From: Anaerolineae bacterium | GTDB taxonomy: Bacteria > Chloroflexota > Anaerolineae > DRVO01 | Length of the DNA stretch: 63,942 bases | Reading direction: 5' to 3' | NCBI GenBank assembly: GCA_013178015.1 | Contig: JABLXR010000020.1 | Coordinates: 1 to 63,942 of the forward strand | In this document: in pieces, positions 1-8,372 of the stretch | Layout of the letters: the number at the start of each line of letters is the position of its first letter | Position numbering within the stretch: position 1 is the first letter of the stretch | Notes under the pieces: model-generated | Database searches by the model: none | What the model was told of the DNA's origin: nothing | Seen by the model: the letters and a program-made list of their open reading frames with translations, nothing else | Program-made: the position numbers and the translations under genes

Positions 1-390
1 GGGCAGGCTCTCTGCCTCCCGTTCTTCCAGCAGCAGCCCCACGAAGGCCCGCAGGGGCCAGTCGGGGTTGCGCTTCATGAACCACGTCAAGTCGCTCTTG
101 CCGGCCCAGTCCCGGTACCAGGCCAGGTCGTATCCCAGCTTGGGCAGCCAGCGAACCATGTGCTTGCGGGTGCAGGGCACCCACCACTGAGGCAGGCGCA
201 CGCCGTACTGCCGGGCCAGTTCCGCCCAGTGAGGAGCGTCCAGGAAGTCCCGGCGTAGGTTGGCCTTGGCCCATTCCCGTTGCGCTTTCCTGGCCTCCCG
301 ACTCTTGGCCGCAGCGGCTTTCACATCCCACTTTGAACGACGATTCTGAGGGGTTTTCGTGCGGTTCTGGGTAGGGGCAGTGTCTTTCAT
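1..390 (-). CDS. Hypothetical protein downstream of integrase (C-terminus cut by window edge)
   Basis: An open frame runs from an ATG at 390 off the left end of the window, giving at least 130 codons with no stop. A Shine-Dalgarno GGGAGG lies 7 nt before the ATG. The start is only 12 nt after the integrase stop, so the two genes are probably co-transcribed. The N-terminus (about residues 1-45) is rich in Lys, Arg and Gln and lacks a signal peptide. The rest is rich in Trp and aromatic residues (motifs QWWVP, LAWYRDW). I do not recognise the family. Position suggests cargo or an accessory protein of the mobile element, which is inference only. Confidence 0.6.
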   Translation of the reverse strand, partial: MKDTAPTQNRTKTPQNRRSKWDVKAAAAKSREARKAQREWAKANLRRDFLDAPHWAELARQYGVRLPQWWVPCTRKHMVRWLPKLGYDLAWYRDWAGKSDLTWFMKRNPDWPLRAFVGLLLEEREAESLP

Positions 391-402
391 CACGTGGCCT
401 CC

Positions 403-1497
403 CTAACGTGCCAAAGCCTTGGTGATAGCCGCTGCAGCAGCGCCATCGTCGGCACCGATGACGTGGGCGTACACGCTCATGGTGATGCTGGGGTTGGCGT
501 GCCCCAGCCGCTGGCTCACCAGGGGCACGGGGAGGCCCTGAGACAGCAGCAGGCTGGCGCTGGTGTGTCTCAGATCGTGTACGGCCAGCGTGGGCACTCC
601 CAGGCGACGGCACTCCCGCTTGAGGGCGTTCAGGGGTGTCGATCGGTGTAGGGGTGCGCCCGCTCTGGTGGTGAACACGAAGTCAGTGCCTTCCCAGGCA
701 GGCCCCGCTCTCAGTCTCCATTCGGCCTGTTGTGCCCGCTGGCGGCGGAGCGCCCGTAGCCCCTCGGAGCCCACGGCCAGCGTCCGCACTGAGGCTTCGC
801 TCTTGGGTGCCGTCACGATGTACTGCCCATCCAGCCGGTGCAGGGTCTGGCCCACGGTGATGGTGCCGGCCTCAAGGTCCACCTCATCCCAGGTCAAGGC
901 CCGGAGCTCGCCCGAACGGCAGCCAGTGACGATGGCCAGCGACCAGAAGGGATGCAGCCAGTGGCCCTCAGTCCCAGCCACGAAGGTGCGCAGCTGGTCG
1001 GCGGTCCACAGGCTGCGCCGCTCCGTCCGGTAGGCCGGGCGCAGCACCCGGTCGGCGGGGTTGGCGCCGATCCACTTCCATCGGACGGCTACCTCCAGGG
1101 CCCGGTGCAGCACCCGATGCGCCTTGTCCGCCACGGACGGGCTGAGGCCGGCATAGAGCCTCTGCAGGTGGCTCGGTTCCAGCCGGCTCAGGCGCACATT
1201 GCCCAGAGCGGGCAGTACGTAGGTCTTGAGCACCAGTTGATGATGGGCCTTGGTGGAGGGCTTGAGGTCGGCGGCCGCCAGCCACTCGGTCGCCAGGTCG
1301 GCCACCGTCCGCCGTCCGGCCTCGGGGAGCCCGGTGCCCGCACTCGCTTGCCGCCTAAGCTCCGCCAGCTTCGCCCTCGCCTCCGCCTTCGTCTTCCCGT
1401 AGACAGTGCGACGGTTCCGCCCTATCATGAGGGAGGCTTGCCACCGTCCATCCTGTCGCTGAAACACAGTGCCTTCGCCGGGGCCACGGTTCGCCAT
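403..1497 (-). CDS. int: Tyrosine recombinase / phage-type integrase
   Basis: A 364-residue site-specific recombinase of the lambda-integrase family. The N-terminal part (about 1-50) fits the short AP2-like/arm-binding segment of such integrases, and about 65-145 fits the SAM-like core-binding domain. The C-terminal catalytic domain carries the full set of active residues: Arg194 (in TGCRSGEL), Lys232, His307 and Arg310 (in HDLRHT), His333 (in LGH) and the nucleophile Tyr343 (in SVYAHV). Length and motifs are those of an intact enzyme. The gene reads away from the tRNA-Val at 1608-1681, and a small unknown gene follows 12 nt downstream. The upstream 110 nt contain two pairs of short direct repeats that could be arm-type sites. 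Whether it is still mobile cannot be judged, because the other element end is outside the window. Confidence 0.93.
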   Translation of the reverse strand: MANRGPGEGTVFQRQDGRWQASLMIGRNRRTVYGKTKAEARAKLAELRRQASAGTGLPEAGRRTVADLATEWLAAADLKPSTKAHHQLVLKTYVLPALGNVRLSRLEPSHLQRLYAGLSPSVADKAHRVLHRALEVAVRWKWIGANPADRVLRPAYRTERRSLWTADQLRTFVAGTEGHWLHPFWSLAIVTGCRSGELRALTWDEVDLEAGTITVGQTLHRLDGQYIVTAPKSEASVRTLAVGSEGLRALRRQRAQQAEWRLRAGPAWEGTDFVFTTRAGAPLHRSTPLNALKRECRRLGVPTLAVHDLRHTSASLLLSQGLPVPLVSQRLGHANPSITMSVYAHVIGADDGAAAAAITKALAR

Positions 1498-1517
1498 CGG
1501 TGCCTCCTTCGCCCCGG

Positions 1518-1599
1518 CGTTGCTGTAACGTTGCTGTCAGAACGGATGTTCTGGCGGTGACCTACTAGGGGTAGTATGCCAGATGCCTCGCACCTACTA
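1518..1599. repeat. Two pairs of short direct repeats upstream of integrase
   Basis: CGTTGCTGT occurs at 1518-1526 and again at 1529-1537, repeating at 11 bp, about one helical turn. ACCTACTA occurs at 1560-1567 and 1592-1599. They fill the 110-nt gap between the integrase start and the tRNA. Same-face repeats next to an integrase gene are typical of arm-type integrase or excisionase sites. That role is inferred. Confidence 0.4.
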
Positions 1600-1607
1600 C
1601 ACGTTGT

Positions 1608-1681
1608 GGGCGAGTAGCTCAGTTGGTCAGAGCGCTTCCCTTACAAGGAAGAGGCCACAGGTTCGAGTCCTGTCTCGCCCA
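1608..1681 (+). tRNA. tRNA-Val (anticodon TAC)
   Basis: A complete cloverleaf can be folded. The acceptor GGGCGAG pairs with CTCGCCC and the discriminator is A. The D-arm contains AGCTCAGTTGGTCAGAGC, the anticodon loop CTTACAA gives TAC, and the T-loop is GTTCGAGTC. CCA is not encoded. The integrase lies on the 5' side of this gene, whereas tRNA-targeting elements usually insert at the 3' side. Confidence 0.95.
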
Positions 1682-1786
1682 CTGCTGGCACCGGATGGGG
1701 CCCGTCGGCGCACTGCCTAGTGAACCGCGGGCCTTCTTCTGCTCAGTGGCCATCGCAAACGCTACGTGACCGCTCGGGAGGGTTCG

Positions 1787-3175
1787 ATGGCGACCAGGGC
1801 GACAGACGGACCGCTGTCGATCGCCTTCGACGCCTGGAGGGTCGGCAAGGCATCTCCCGGATCGTGGGCGCCGCGGCGCCAGGCACGGCTGACGCAGCTC
1901 ATTCGTCACGCCCGCCAGTCCTCGCCCTTCTACAGCAAGCTGTACCGCTCCTCCCCCGAGCCGTGCATTGACTTGAGATACCTGCCGGTGGTCACCAAAC
2001 CCGACCTGATGGCCGCGTTCGACGAGTCTGTCACCGATCGCGCCGTCACCAGGACTGGGGTGGAGGCCTTCGTCTCGGACGCAGAACGGGTCGGGGAGCC
2101 CTTTCTGGGGCGCTACCTGGTGTGCACTTCCTCGGGCACCACTGGAGTGCCGGGGATCTTCCTCCACGACCCTCACGCTGTGGCCGTGTATCAAGCCCTG
2201 GTGATGACACGAAGCTACGTGCGGTGGTTCACACTCTCTCAGACTTGGGCGCTGGCCCGCCGCGGGGTGCGTGGGGCCATGGTTCTGGCCGCCGGTGGCC
2301 ACTTCGCTGGCATCGGCTGGCTTGAGCGGGCCCGAAGGCTCTATCCCCGACTGGCAGGCATGTTCCGGTCCTTCTCCGCTCTGCAGCCGATTGACGAGTT
2401 GGTCAGCCAGCTAACCGACTTTCAGCCCACCTTGCTGTTGGGTTACCCCAGCGCCTTGGCGGTGCTGGCCGACGAGCGTGCTGCGGGAAGGCTGGCGATC
2501 GAGCCGATGCTGGTAGCCAGCGTTGGGGAGTCCTTCACCGAGGCCATGCGTCAGCGGATCGAGGAAGGCTTCCAGTCGCGTCTGCGCGACAGCTACGGGG
2601 CCTCGGAGTTCCTCTACATGGCCTTCGGGTGCGACCAGGGGTGGCTACACCTGCACGCTGACTGGGTGGTGCTGGAACCGGTCGACAAGCAATACGGACC
2701 GGTGCCGCCGGGAGAACCGTCTCACACAGTTCTGCTGACCAACCTGGCCAATCGCGTCCAGCCCATCATCCGGTACGACCTCGGGGACAGCGTGACTGTC
2801 AAGCCAGAGCCGTGTCCCTGCGGCTACCCCTTGCCGGCCATCAAGGTGCAGGGTAGACAGGCCGACGTCCTTTCATTCCGGGGGGCCGGAGGTCGCTCCG
2901 TGCCGGTGCTGCCCCTGGCCCTTGCTACCGTCATCGAGGAGACAGTGGGAGTGCAGCGGTTCCAGGCTATCCAGACTGGTCCGGCGGAGCTCCGGCTGAG
3001 GCTGCTGCCGGAAGCGGACAGAGATGCAGAGCAGGTCTGGGAGGCCGTCCAGGGCCGGCTCCGGGCGTGGCTGGGCAGTCAGGGGCTGGAGAACGTGCGT
3101 CTCGTCAGGGCAGGAGAGCCACCACAGCAGGACCCAGTGAGCGGCAAGCTGCGCCAGGTATGGGCGGATCTGTAG
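1787..3175 (+). CDS. Phenylacetate-CoA ligase family (adenylate-forming) protein
   Basis: A 462-residue member of the PaaK/CapK branch of adenylate-forming enzymes, which activate a carboxylic acid as acyl-AMP and usually pass it to CoA. The phosphate-binding signature SSGTTGVP lies near residue 121, a YGASE-type A5 motif (DSYGASEF) near 272, the YDLGD motif near 329, and a C-terminal SGKLRQ segment that should hold the catalytic lysine. The ATG at 1787 is preferred over an in-frame GTG at 1766 because GGGAGGG sits just upstream of it. It stands alone between tRNA-Val and a non-coding stretch, so its acid substrate cannot be inferred. Confidence 0.8.
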   Translation: MATRATDGPLSIAFDAWRVGKASPGSWAPRRQARLTQLIRHARQSSPFYSKLYRSSPEPCIDLRYLPVVTKPDLMAAFDESVTDRAVTRTGVEAFVSDAERVGEPFLGRYLVCTSSGTTGVPGIFLHDPHAVAVYQALVMTRSYVRWFTLSQTWALARRGVRGAMVLAAGGHFAGIGWLERARRLYPRLAGMFRSFSALQPIDELVSQLTDFQPTLLLGYPSALAVLADERAAGRLAIEPMLVASVGESFTEAMRQRIEEGFQSRLRDSYGASEFLYMAFGCDQGWLHLHADWVVLEPVDKQYGPVPPGEPSHTVLLTNLANRVQPIIRYDLGDSVTVKPEPCPCGYPLPAIKVQGRQADVLSFRGAGGRSVPVLPLALATVIEETVGVQRFQAIQTGPAELRLRLLPEADRDAEQVWEAVQGRLRAWLGSQGLENVRLVRAGEPPQQDPVSGKLRQVWADL

Positions 3176-3679
3176 GCCGCTCCCGCGGGTCGCGGGTGCA
3201 CGGGGCGACCCGATGCGCTTCGCTGGGGTGACCGCACCGAAGCGGGCACCCAATATCCGAGACCGGCCGCGGTCGCCTCGGCCCTCCATGCCGCCCGTGC
3301 CGATAGGGGATGGGGAGCGGGTCGGGGAGACAGCGGCGCAGGTACTCGCGGTCATGGGGCACCGGCGTTCACCGTGCTCCAAGCGATCCGGCCCATCGCT
3401 CCCGGTGCTCAGGGTGGGGGAGAGGCTTCGGGACCCTGGCTGCAGTCACGGTGAACTACGGGTTGCGACAACTTGTGCCTACCTCACAGACGGCCCAGGC
3501 CCGGGACAGGTCATGAACCCAGGTGCCCGCGCAGATCGCTGGACGGACAGCCTCGCCTACACTACCTCGGGCGATGGGCCCGGCTCGACCAACAGCCCGC
3601 CTGGCACTGGCATGGGCTTTCGCCCAGCGGGGCAGAGCTCCGCTAAGCTGGCCGCCTATCGCTGCCGGGCAGGTGCCGC
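3176..3679. other. Non-coding stretch, no convincing gene
   Basis: About 500 nt between two genes whose 3' ends converge. A short GC stem, CCCGCG-GGT-CGCGGG at 3182-3196, follows the ligase stop and could act as a terminator, but no T-tract follows it. Overlapping open frames here have no ribosome-binding site or recognisable composition. Confidence 0.5.
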
Positions 3680-4018
3680 TCAGTGACCCCCCTGAGACCC
3701 GGCACTTCTCCCGGACTCTTCCTCGCCGAGGACGTGACGCACCCCCGCGGGAGTGATCCTGATGACGGGGGGCATGCGCCCCAGCTCCCGGAGCAGGATC
3801 AGGCCCATCTTGTGGAGCCGGCGGTAGACAGCCATATTCGAGGGAGCAGCTACCAAGTAGTGCCCCGTTCTAGTACCGCGCAGGGCGGCGCCGCCACCCT
3901 CTTCGAAGATCACCTGGTAGCTATCCCCCTCGCCAGCCCGCTCATACATGGCGAGGGACCATAGCAGGGCGAACTCCTCCGGAAGCACCTCCTGCCGGTA
4001 AGCCACGACTTCCCCCAA
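3680..4018 (-). CDS. Small hypothetical protein, possible winged-helix type
   Basis: 112 residues, no signal peptide or membrane segment. The middle part has alternating helices and strands (AVYRRLHKMGLILLREL, then VIRITPAGVRHVLGE). This is reminiscent of the recognition helix plus wing of MarR/PadR-like winged-helix proteins, though the family is not certain. The first possible start is a TTG at 4018; a GTG at 4006 has a better-placed G-rich Shine-Dalgarno. A perfect palindrome lies 14 nt upstream, as expected for an autoregulated DNA-binding protein. The opposite-strand frame over the same bases looks like a shadow. Confidence 0.6.
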   Translation of the reverse strand: MGEVVAYRQEVLPEEFALLWSLAMYERAGEGDSYQVIFEEGGGAALRGTRTGHYLVAAPSNMAVYRRLHKMGLILLRELGRMPPVIRITPAGVRHVLGEEESGRSAGSQGGH

Positions 4019-4031
4019 GCCGGTTGACGGC

Positions 4032-4047
4032 TAGTACTTTAGTACTA
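4032..4047. promoter_or_regulatory. Palindromic operator candidate
   Basis: TAGTAC-TTTA-GTACTA is a perfect 6-bp inverted repeat, and the same bases also read as a tandem TAGTACT repeat. It lies 14 nt upstream of the small gene starting at 4018, beside an unusually AT-rich patch (about 4060-4125). That patch contains a minus-strand CATAAT-like -10 element. It probably binds a dimeric regulator, possibly the adjacent gene product. Confidence 0.5.
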
Positions 4048-4294
4048 TGTGCTGTCGTCCTTCTGACATTATTATGCACCCATTGTATATGAAACCTGGG
4101 CCTCATTCGTTTGATTCTGGTTAGAAGCCGAAGCGTGGTCCCGCGCCCGGCAGTGAGGGTGACTCAGGCTTAGGAGAGGCTGTACAGCCAGGGAGCGACT
4201 GGGTACACGAAGCGGCCTGGCTGGGTCGGCTTGGCCCGGCCGATGGGAGTTGACTCCGGCGGAGTGTGCCGGACTCTTTGGGAGGAGCAGTGGC

Positions 4295-5581
4295 CTAGGG
4301 AGAAGGGCGGTCGGCTGCTTGCTCGTCGCCGGGCGGAGGGCCGCTGCCGTCTTCGAAGCGGAGGAGCTCCGGCACCAGGAAGCCTGTCAGTCCACAAGCT
4401 AGGCACACTGTGGCACCGGCAACGTAGATGGGCCTCACTCCGACGGCATCGGCGAGAGGGCCCGAGATCATGAGCCCTAGCGGGGTGGCCGCATGGGCCA
4501 GGCTGAGAGCGAAGGTCATCACCCGACCTTGAATGGCGGGATCCACGGTGGCCTGCAGGATAGCGACTATGGGCCCGTTGATCAGCGGGTTGACGAAGGC
4601 GAATCCGGCCATGCCTACGACCGCCAGCCAGAACCGCTGACTGGGCGCCAGCCCCACCGTGAGCAGAAACATCCCGGCGACAAGTAGGCCCAGCAGAACG
4701 GTCAACATCCTCCTCCTGAAGCCGCCCCAGGCAGCGAGCAGCAAGCCGCCGCCGACCATGCCCAGGCTAAAGGCGGACTCCAGAGTGGCCAGGTGACCGG
4801 GGCCGCCAGCGAAGTGGTCAGTGACTAGGAGGGGCAGCAGCCACATGGCCGGGTTGATGACCGCGTTCAGTAGGGCAGCGGTGGCCATGAGAAGGCCCAG
4901 CGCCCGCCATTCCAGCACGTAGCGCATGCCGGCCCTGAGATCGGACAGCAGCGTAGGCCTCAAGGCGACCGGGGCTGCTAGGTCTTCGCGTAACGGTTGG
5001 GGAACGGTCACGCAGGCCAGCAGGGCAACGGCGATGGCAGCGGTGGCCACGTCCAGAACCATGATGCTGGCTATGGAAGTGATGGAGAGGAGGAGGGCTC
5101 CTAGGGGCGGCGAGAGGACGGCCATGGATGCTTGCACTGTCTGATTCAGCCCGGCCACGCGCGAGAGGTGCCGGCCGGGCACCATCAGCGTGGTGGAGGC
5201 CTGCATGGCGGCGAAGTGGAAGGCCCCGCCCAGGCCTCGCGCCGCCATGATGACGAAGACGTGCCAAGACTGGGCCTGGCTCGACCAGAACAAGTAGGCG
5301 AGCCAAGCCGACACCAGGGCGACGGCGGCGTCGGCCGCCATCATCACCGCGCGCCGGTCCAGGCGATCCACTAGCGCCCCCGCCACCGGCCCCAAGAGCA
5401 CTTGGGGGAGAGTGGTGGCCAGGGCGGAGGCGACCAGAACGGTGGCGGAACCGGTGGTCGTGGTCAGCCACCACACCAGGGCGAACCCAGCCACCGAGCT
5501 CCCCACGATGGAGACAGCCTGGCTGGCCCACACGGTGAAGAACCGGGGCCACCAGTTGGGGGCCACTTCAGTCGTCGCCAT
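4295..5581 (-). CDS. MFS transporter (drug/siderophore exporter-like)
   Basis: 428 residues with about 12 hydrophobic segments, beginning with a transmembrane helix near residues 13-40. The loop after helix 2 holds the MFS signature region GALVDRLDRRAVM. Overall similarity is to the MFS_3/EntS-type and macrolide-efflux group of proton-driven exporters. It is the last gene of the nine-gene minus-strand array, 34 nt after the GNAT gene, and would export (less likely import) a small molecule connected with that array. Substrate unknown. Confidence 0.85.
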   Translation of the reverse strand: MATTEVAPNWWPRFFTVWASQAVSIVGSSVAGFALVWWLTTTTGSATVLVASALATTLPQVLLGPVAGALVDRLDRRAVMMAADAAVALVSAWLAYLFWSSQAQSWHVFVIMAARGLGGAFHFAAMQASTTLMVPGRHLSRVAGLNQTVQASMAVLSPPLGALLLSITSIASIMVLDVATAAIAVALLACVTVPQPLREDLAAPVALRPTLLSDLRAGMRYVLEWRALGLLMATAALLNAVINPAMWLLPLLVTDHFAGGPGHLATLESAFSLGMVGGGLLLAAWGGFRRRMLTVLLGLLVAGMFLLTVGLAPSQRFWLAVVGMAGFAFVNPLINGPIVAILQATVDPAIQGRVMTFALSLAHAATPLGLMISGPLADAVGVRPIYVAGATVCLACGLTGFLVPELLRFEDGSGPPPGDEQAADRPSP

Positions 5582-5615
5582 GCCGCCTCCGGCCCTCGCC
5601 GCGCCGGCCCGGCCG

Positions 5616-6122
5616 CTACAGCTTCATCATATACTCGACGCTGGAGAGCACGGGCACGAAACCGACCTTCTCGTACGCGCGGCGGGCAGCGGCGTGAGCC
5701 TCGTCCAGCCCGGTCACCACGGTGGCGAAGCGCATGCCCTCGCGGCGGAAGACGTCTAACACCGCCCGGTACTGGGCGCTGCCGATCCCGCGGCCGCAGA
5801 ACTCCGGGTCCACCGCGTTGTTGCCAATGGTGCCGATCCTCCGCTCGCGATCGAGGGTGAAGGTGATGAACCCAACCACTCGCCCGCCTACCTCGCTCAC
5901 TAGAGTCCATCCAGGGTGGTCGCGGGCGAAGGACCGCACCTGTTCCCGCTTGTTCTCGACGCTCGACCGACGTGCCACCTCGCCCAGGGCCTGCTCCTGG
6001 AGATATGCGAAATGCGCGTAGATGGGCGTCCAGGCAGCGGCGGCGATGTCCTCGATGGCCTGGGCGTCCGCGGGCCGGAATGGGCGGATGACAAGGTCAG
6101 AGCGCTGGATGGCTGCGCTCAT
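5616..6122 (-). CDS. GNAT family N-acetyltransferase
   Basis: A 168-residue single-domain GNAT transferring acetyl from acetyl-CoA to an amine. Visible features are the N-terminal LVIRPFRPAD strand-helix, the central V-GFITFTLD strand, the acetyl-CoA-binding loop CGRGIGSAQY (Q/R-x-x-G-x-G/A type), and the C-terminal ARRAYEKVGF segment. The start at 6122 is chosen because its ATG overlaps the TGA of the upstream SIS gene (ATGA), which implies translational coupling. A longer frame upstream lies inside that gene. Pairing with a SIS protein suggests an amino-sugar or amino-acid-like substrate (inference). Confidence 0.85.
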   Translation of the reverse strand: MSAAIQRSDLVIRPFRPADAQAIEDIAAAAWTPIYAHFAYLQEQALGEVARRSSVENKREQVRSFARDHPGWTLVSEVGGRVVGFITFTLDRERRIGTIGNNAVDPEFCGRGIGSAQYRAVLDVFRREGMRFATVVTGLDEAHAAARRAYEKVGFVPVLSSVEYMMKL

Positions 6123-7153
6123 ATGGTGAGCGTCACCTTGGTGAGCGCTCGCGGGCTGTCGGGATCGAACCCCTTGGTGAGCGCCAGATGGTGGGCCAGC
6201 CACTGCCCGGGCACGATATTGACTATGGGGCTGAGCCACTCGGGCACGGAGGGGACCCTCAGCGCCACCCGACCCAGGGCTAGGGCCTCGTCCGCGTCGG
6301 AGATCACCACCACCTCGGCCTGCCGGTCCTTTACCGTCTTGATAGAGGACAGGAGGTTGTGATACAGAGCACCGGTTGATGCTACCGCTATCACGGGGAA
6401 ACCCTCGTCTACGGTGGCCAGAGGGCCGTGCATGAAGTCGGCGGTGCTGTAGGCCTGAACGTGGCTGTAGGTGAGCTCTTTGATCTTGAGGGCGATCTCC
6501 GCCGCCGTGGCCAGGTTGTACCCTCGACTCAGGACCAGGGCTGACTCCATGTACCGATAGCGCTCCGCGGACGCTCGTACCTGGTCCTCAAGGTCGAGGG
6601 CCTGGGCGACGGCGTCGGGTATCCGCTCGATGTCCGCCTGGCGCGCCTTGTCGCCGGACAGGGCGGTCGAAAGCAGGGCCACACAGGCCAGCTGGGAGGT
6701 GTAGGTCTTCGTGGCCGCTACTGCCTTCTCTTCGCCGGCCAGGCAGGGCAGCACAAACTGGCAGGCGCGTGCCAAGGGCGAGTCCTCGTCGTTGGTGACG
6801 GCCAGGGTCAGGGCTCCCTGGGAACGCGCGTCCTCCAGCACGGTGACAATGTCGGTGCTGGCTCCGGACTGGGAGATGCCCACCACCAGAGCTCCGTCGA
6901 GTCGAGGGGGGGACTGGTAGAAAGTGTACAGCGACGGGGCGGCCAGCGCCACAGGAAGGCGGTTGGCGGAGCCCCACAGGTACTTGGCGTAGGTGGCGGC
7001 GTGGTCCGAGGTGCCGCGGGCGGCGATGAGGGCGAACCTGATGCCGCTTGAGGCGATGGCGGCGGCACACTCCCGAGCGCGCTGCCAGTTCTGCGTTACC
7101 ACCCGGCGCAGCACCTCGGGCTGTTGCATGATCTCGCGTCGAGTCTGGGTCAA
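6119..7153 (-). CDS. SIS-domain protein (GlmS isomerase-like, FrlB/AgaS-type)
   Basis: 344 residues with two sugar-isomerase (SIS) domains, like the C-terminal half of glucosamine-6-phosphate synthase without the glutaminase half. The first domain has AARGTSDHAA (residues about 43-52) and GISQSGASTDIV (about 93-104), the phosphosugar-binding loops. EEKAVAATKTYTSQL and AYSTADFMHGPLA follow in the positions of GlmS motifs. Relatives are aldose-ketose isomerases, deaminases or deglycases acting on phosphorylated amino sugars or fructosyl-amines. It is coupled to the GNAT by ATGA and lies 1 nt after the peptidase gene. Confidence 0.88.
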   Translation of the reverse strand: MTQTRREIMQQPEVLRRVVTQNWQRARECAAAIASSGIRFALIAARGTSDHAATYAKYLWGSANRLPVALAAPSLYTFYQSPPRLDGALVVGISQSGASTDIVTVLEDARSQGALTLAVTNDEDSPLARACQFVLPCLAGEEKAVAATKTYTSQLACVALLSTALSGDKARQADIERIPDAVAQALDLEDQVRASAERYRYMESALVLSRGYNLATAAEIALKIKELTYSHVQAYSTADFMHGPLATVDEGFPVIAVASTGALYHNLLSSIKTVKDRQAEVVVISDADEALALGRVALRVPSVPEWLSPIVNIVPGQWLAHHLALTKGFDPDSPRALTKVTLTI

Positions 7154-7154
7154 C

Positions 7155-8372
7155 CTAACCCTCCATCCTTAGTCTTCCGGCCGTCAGGAGCTCCTCGTCA
7201 AGCTTGGCGGCTAGGCCCTGAGCCAGTTGTGCTGCTACTTCCAGGGTCGAAGGCTCCAGCCGGTCCGGGGTGTCCGTGATCCAGTGCCGGTTGGGCACGG
7301 CTCCCCTGCGGTCGAGGGCATGCACGGTGACGGCGGGCATGCCGGAGCGCAGGGCCAGGTAGGCGGCGCTGTTGGAGTCCTGATAGGGGCGGGCCCGCAC
7401 GGGCAGCCCGAGCTCGGCCACGACATCTCCCGCCAGACCCAGCACCTTCCTGGGGACGGGGACCGACCGCACCATCCCTTCCATCAGGCTGATGGTGACC
7501 GTTCCGCTGCCCACGCCAGCCAGGTTGACGAGCAGTGTGCTCGCCTGTCGCAGGCGGAAGGAGGCCAGGAACGCTCGCTGCCCGGCCATGCCAGTCTCGT
7601 GACCGGCGGTGGCCACGATCCAGGTCTCTGTCTGTTCTAGGCGAGGCAGCGTCTCTGCCAACTCGATGAGCACGGCCAGCCCCGAGGCACCGTCGTTGGC
7701 TCCGGGGGACCGGGGTAGGTTCAGCACCCCGTGAACCAGCACCCCCAGGTGGAAGATAAGGTAGAGCCCGGCCGCAAACGCCACCCAGACGAACCCCGAG
7801 AGAGGGCTAAAGACGGCGACCACGGCCAGCACCAAGATGATCACACCGGCATTGAAGGCGAAGAGAAGAGCCTGGCGCTGGATGAGGGCCGCCCGGGGCG
7901 CGCTGAAGAGCGTAGGCTGGGCCGTGTCCAGGTGGGCCACGAACACTATGGCCCGCAGGGGAGAGCCATTGGCCGCCCGCCTGCCGATCACGTTGTGCGA
8001 ACGGGCGCGAGGCAGCCACCGCGATAGAGCCGGGATGGCTGCAGCCTCAGTGGCGAGGATGCTCACCCCAGCGAGGGCGGCGGCGGCCGCCAAGGGGGCG
8101 GAGTAGGTCAGGATGATGGAGGCTGACACCAACAGGCCGTAGGCGATGATCTGGGGCAGGTGAGGCTGAGTGGCGACCTCGACCGGCTGCAGGTCTGCCT
8201 GAACCCCGGCCGAGTCCAGACGGTCTCGCACGTACTCTGCTGTCTGCCTCTCCGCTGGCGACCCCGCCGGACGGGCGCCGAAACGCTCCACGATCTCACG
8301 GGCGGTCGACAGAAGCCGGTTCTGCCTCGCCGGGTCTATCTGGGCTCGCGCCAACAACCCTCTCCCAACCAA
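7155..8372 (-). CDS. M28 family zinc aminopeptidase-like membrane protein
   Basis: 405 residues. The peptidase fold shows the metal-binding sequence FVAHLDT, then GANDGASGLAVLIELAE (bridging Asp) and AGHETGMAG, in the M28 (Peptidase_M28) order. Hydrophobic stretches precede HLD (about residues 78-115) and form a pair between HLD and GANDGAS (about 165-210). This interrupts the domain with membrane segments, an arrangement seen in some M28 membrane proteins. The start is uncertain: a TTG at 8372 overlaps the preceding gene by 37 nt, and a TTG at 8357 is also possible. Function: probable peptide or amide hydrolysis at the membrane. Confidence 0.78.
   Translation of the reverse strand: MVGRGLLARAQIDPARQNRLLSTAREIVERFGARPAGSPAERQTAEYVRDRLDSAGVQADLQPVEVATQPHLPQIIAYGLLVSASIILTYSAPLAAAAALAGVSILATEAAAIPALSRWLPRARSHNVIGRRAANGSPLRAIVFVAHLDTAQPTLFSAPRAALIQRQALLFAFNAGVIILVLAVVAVFSPLSGFVWVAFAAGLYLIFHLGVLVHGVLNLPRSPGANDGASGLAVLIELAETLPRLEQTETWIVATAGHETGMAGQRAFLASFRLRQASTLLVNLAGVGSGTVTISLMEGMVRSVPVPRKVLGLAGDVVAELGLPVRARPYQDSNSAAYLALRSGMPAVTVHALDRRGAVPNRHWITDTPDRLEPSTLEVAAQLAQGLAAKLDEELLTAGRLRMEG

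Noticed and set aside
4024-4048. TTGACG...TACTAT as a plus-strand promoter
   Set aside because: The spacer is only 13 nt and no plus-strand gene follows. The palindrome explains the similarity.
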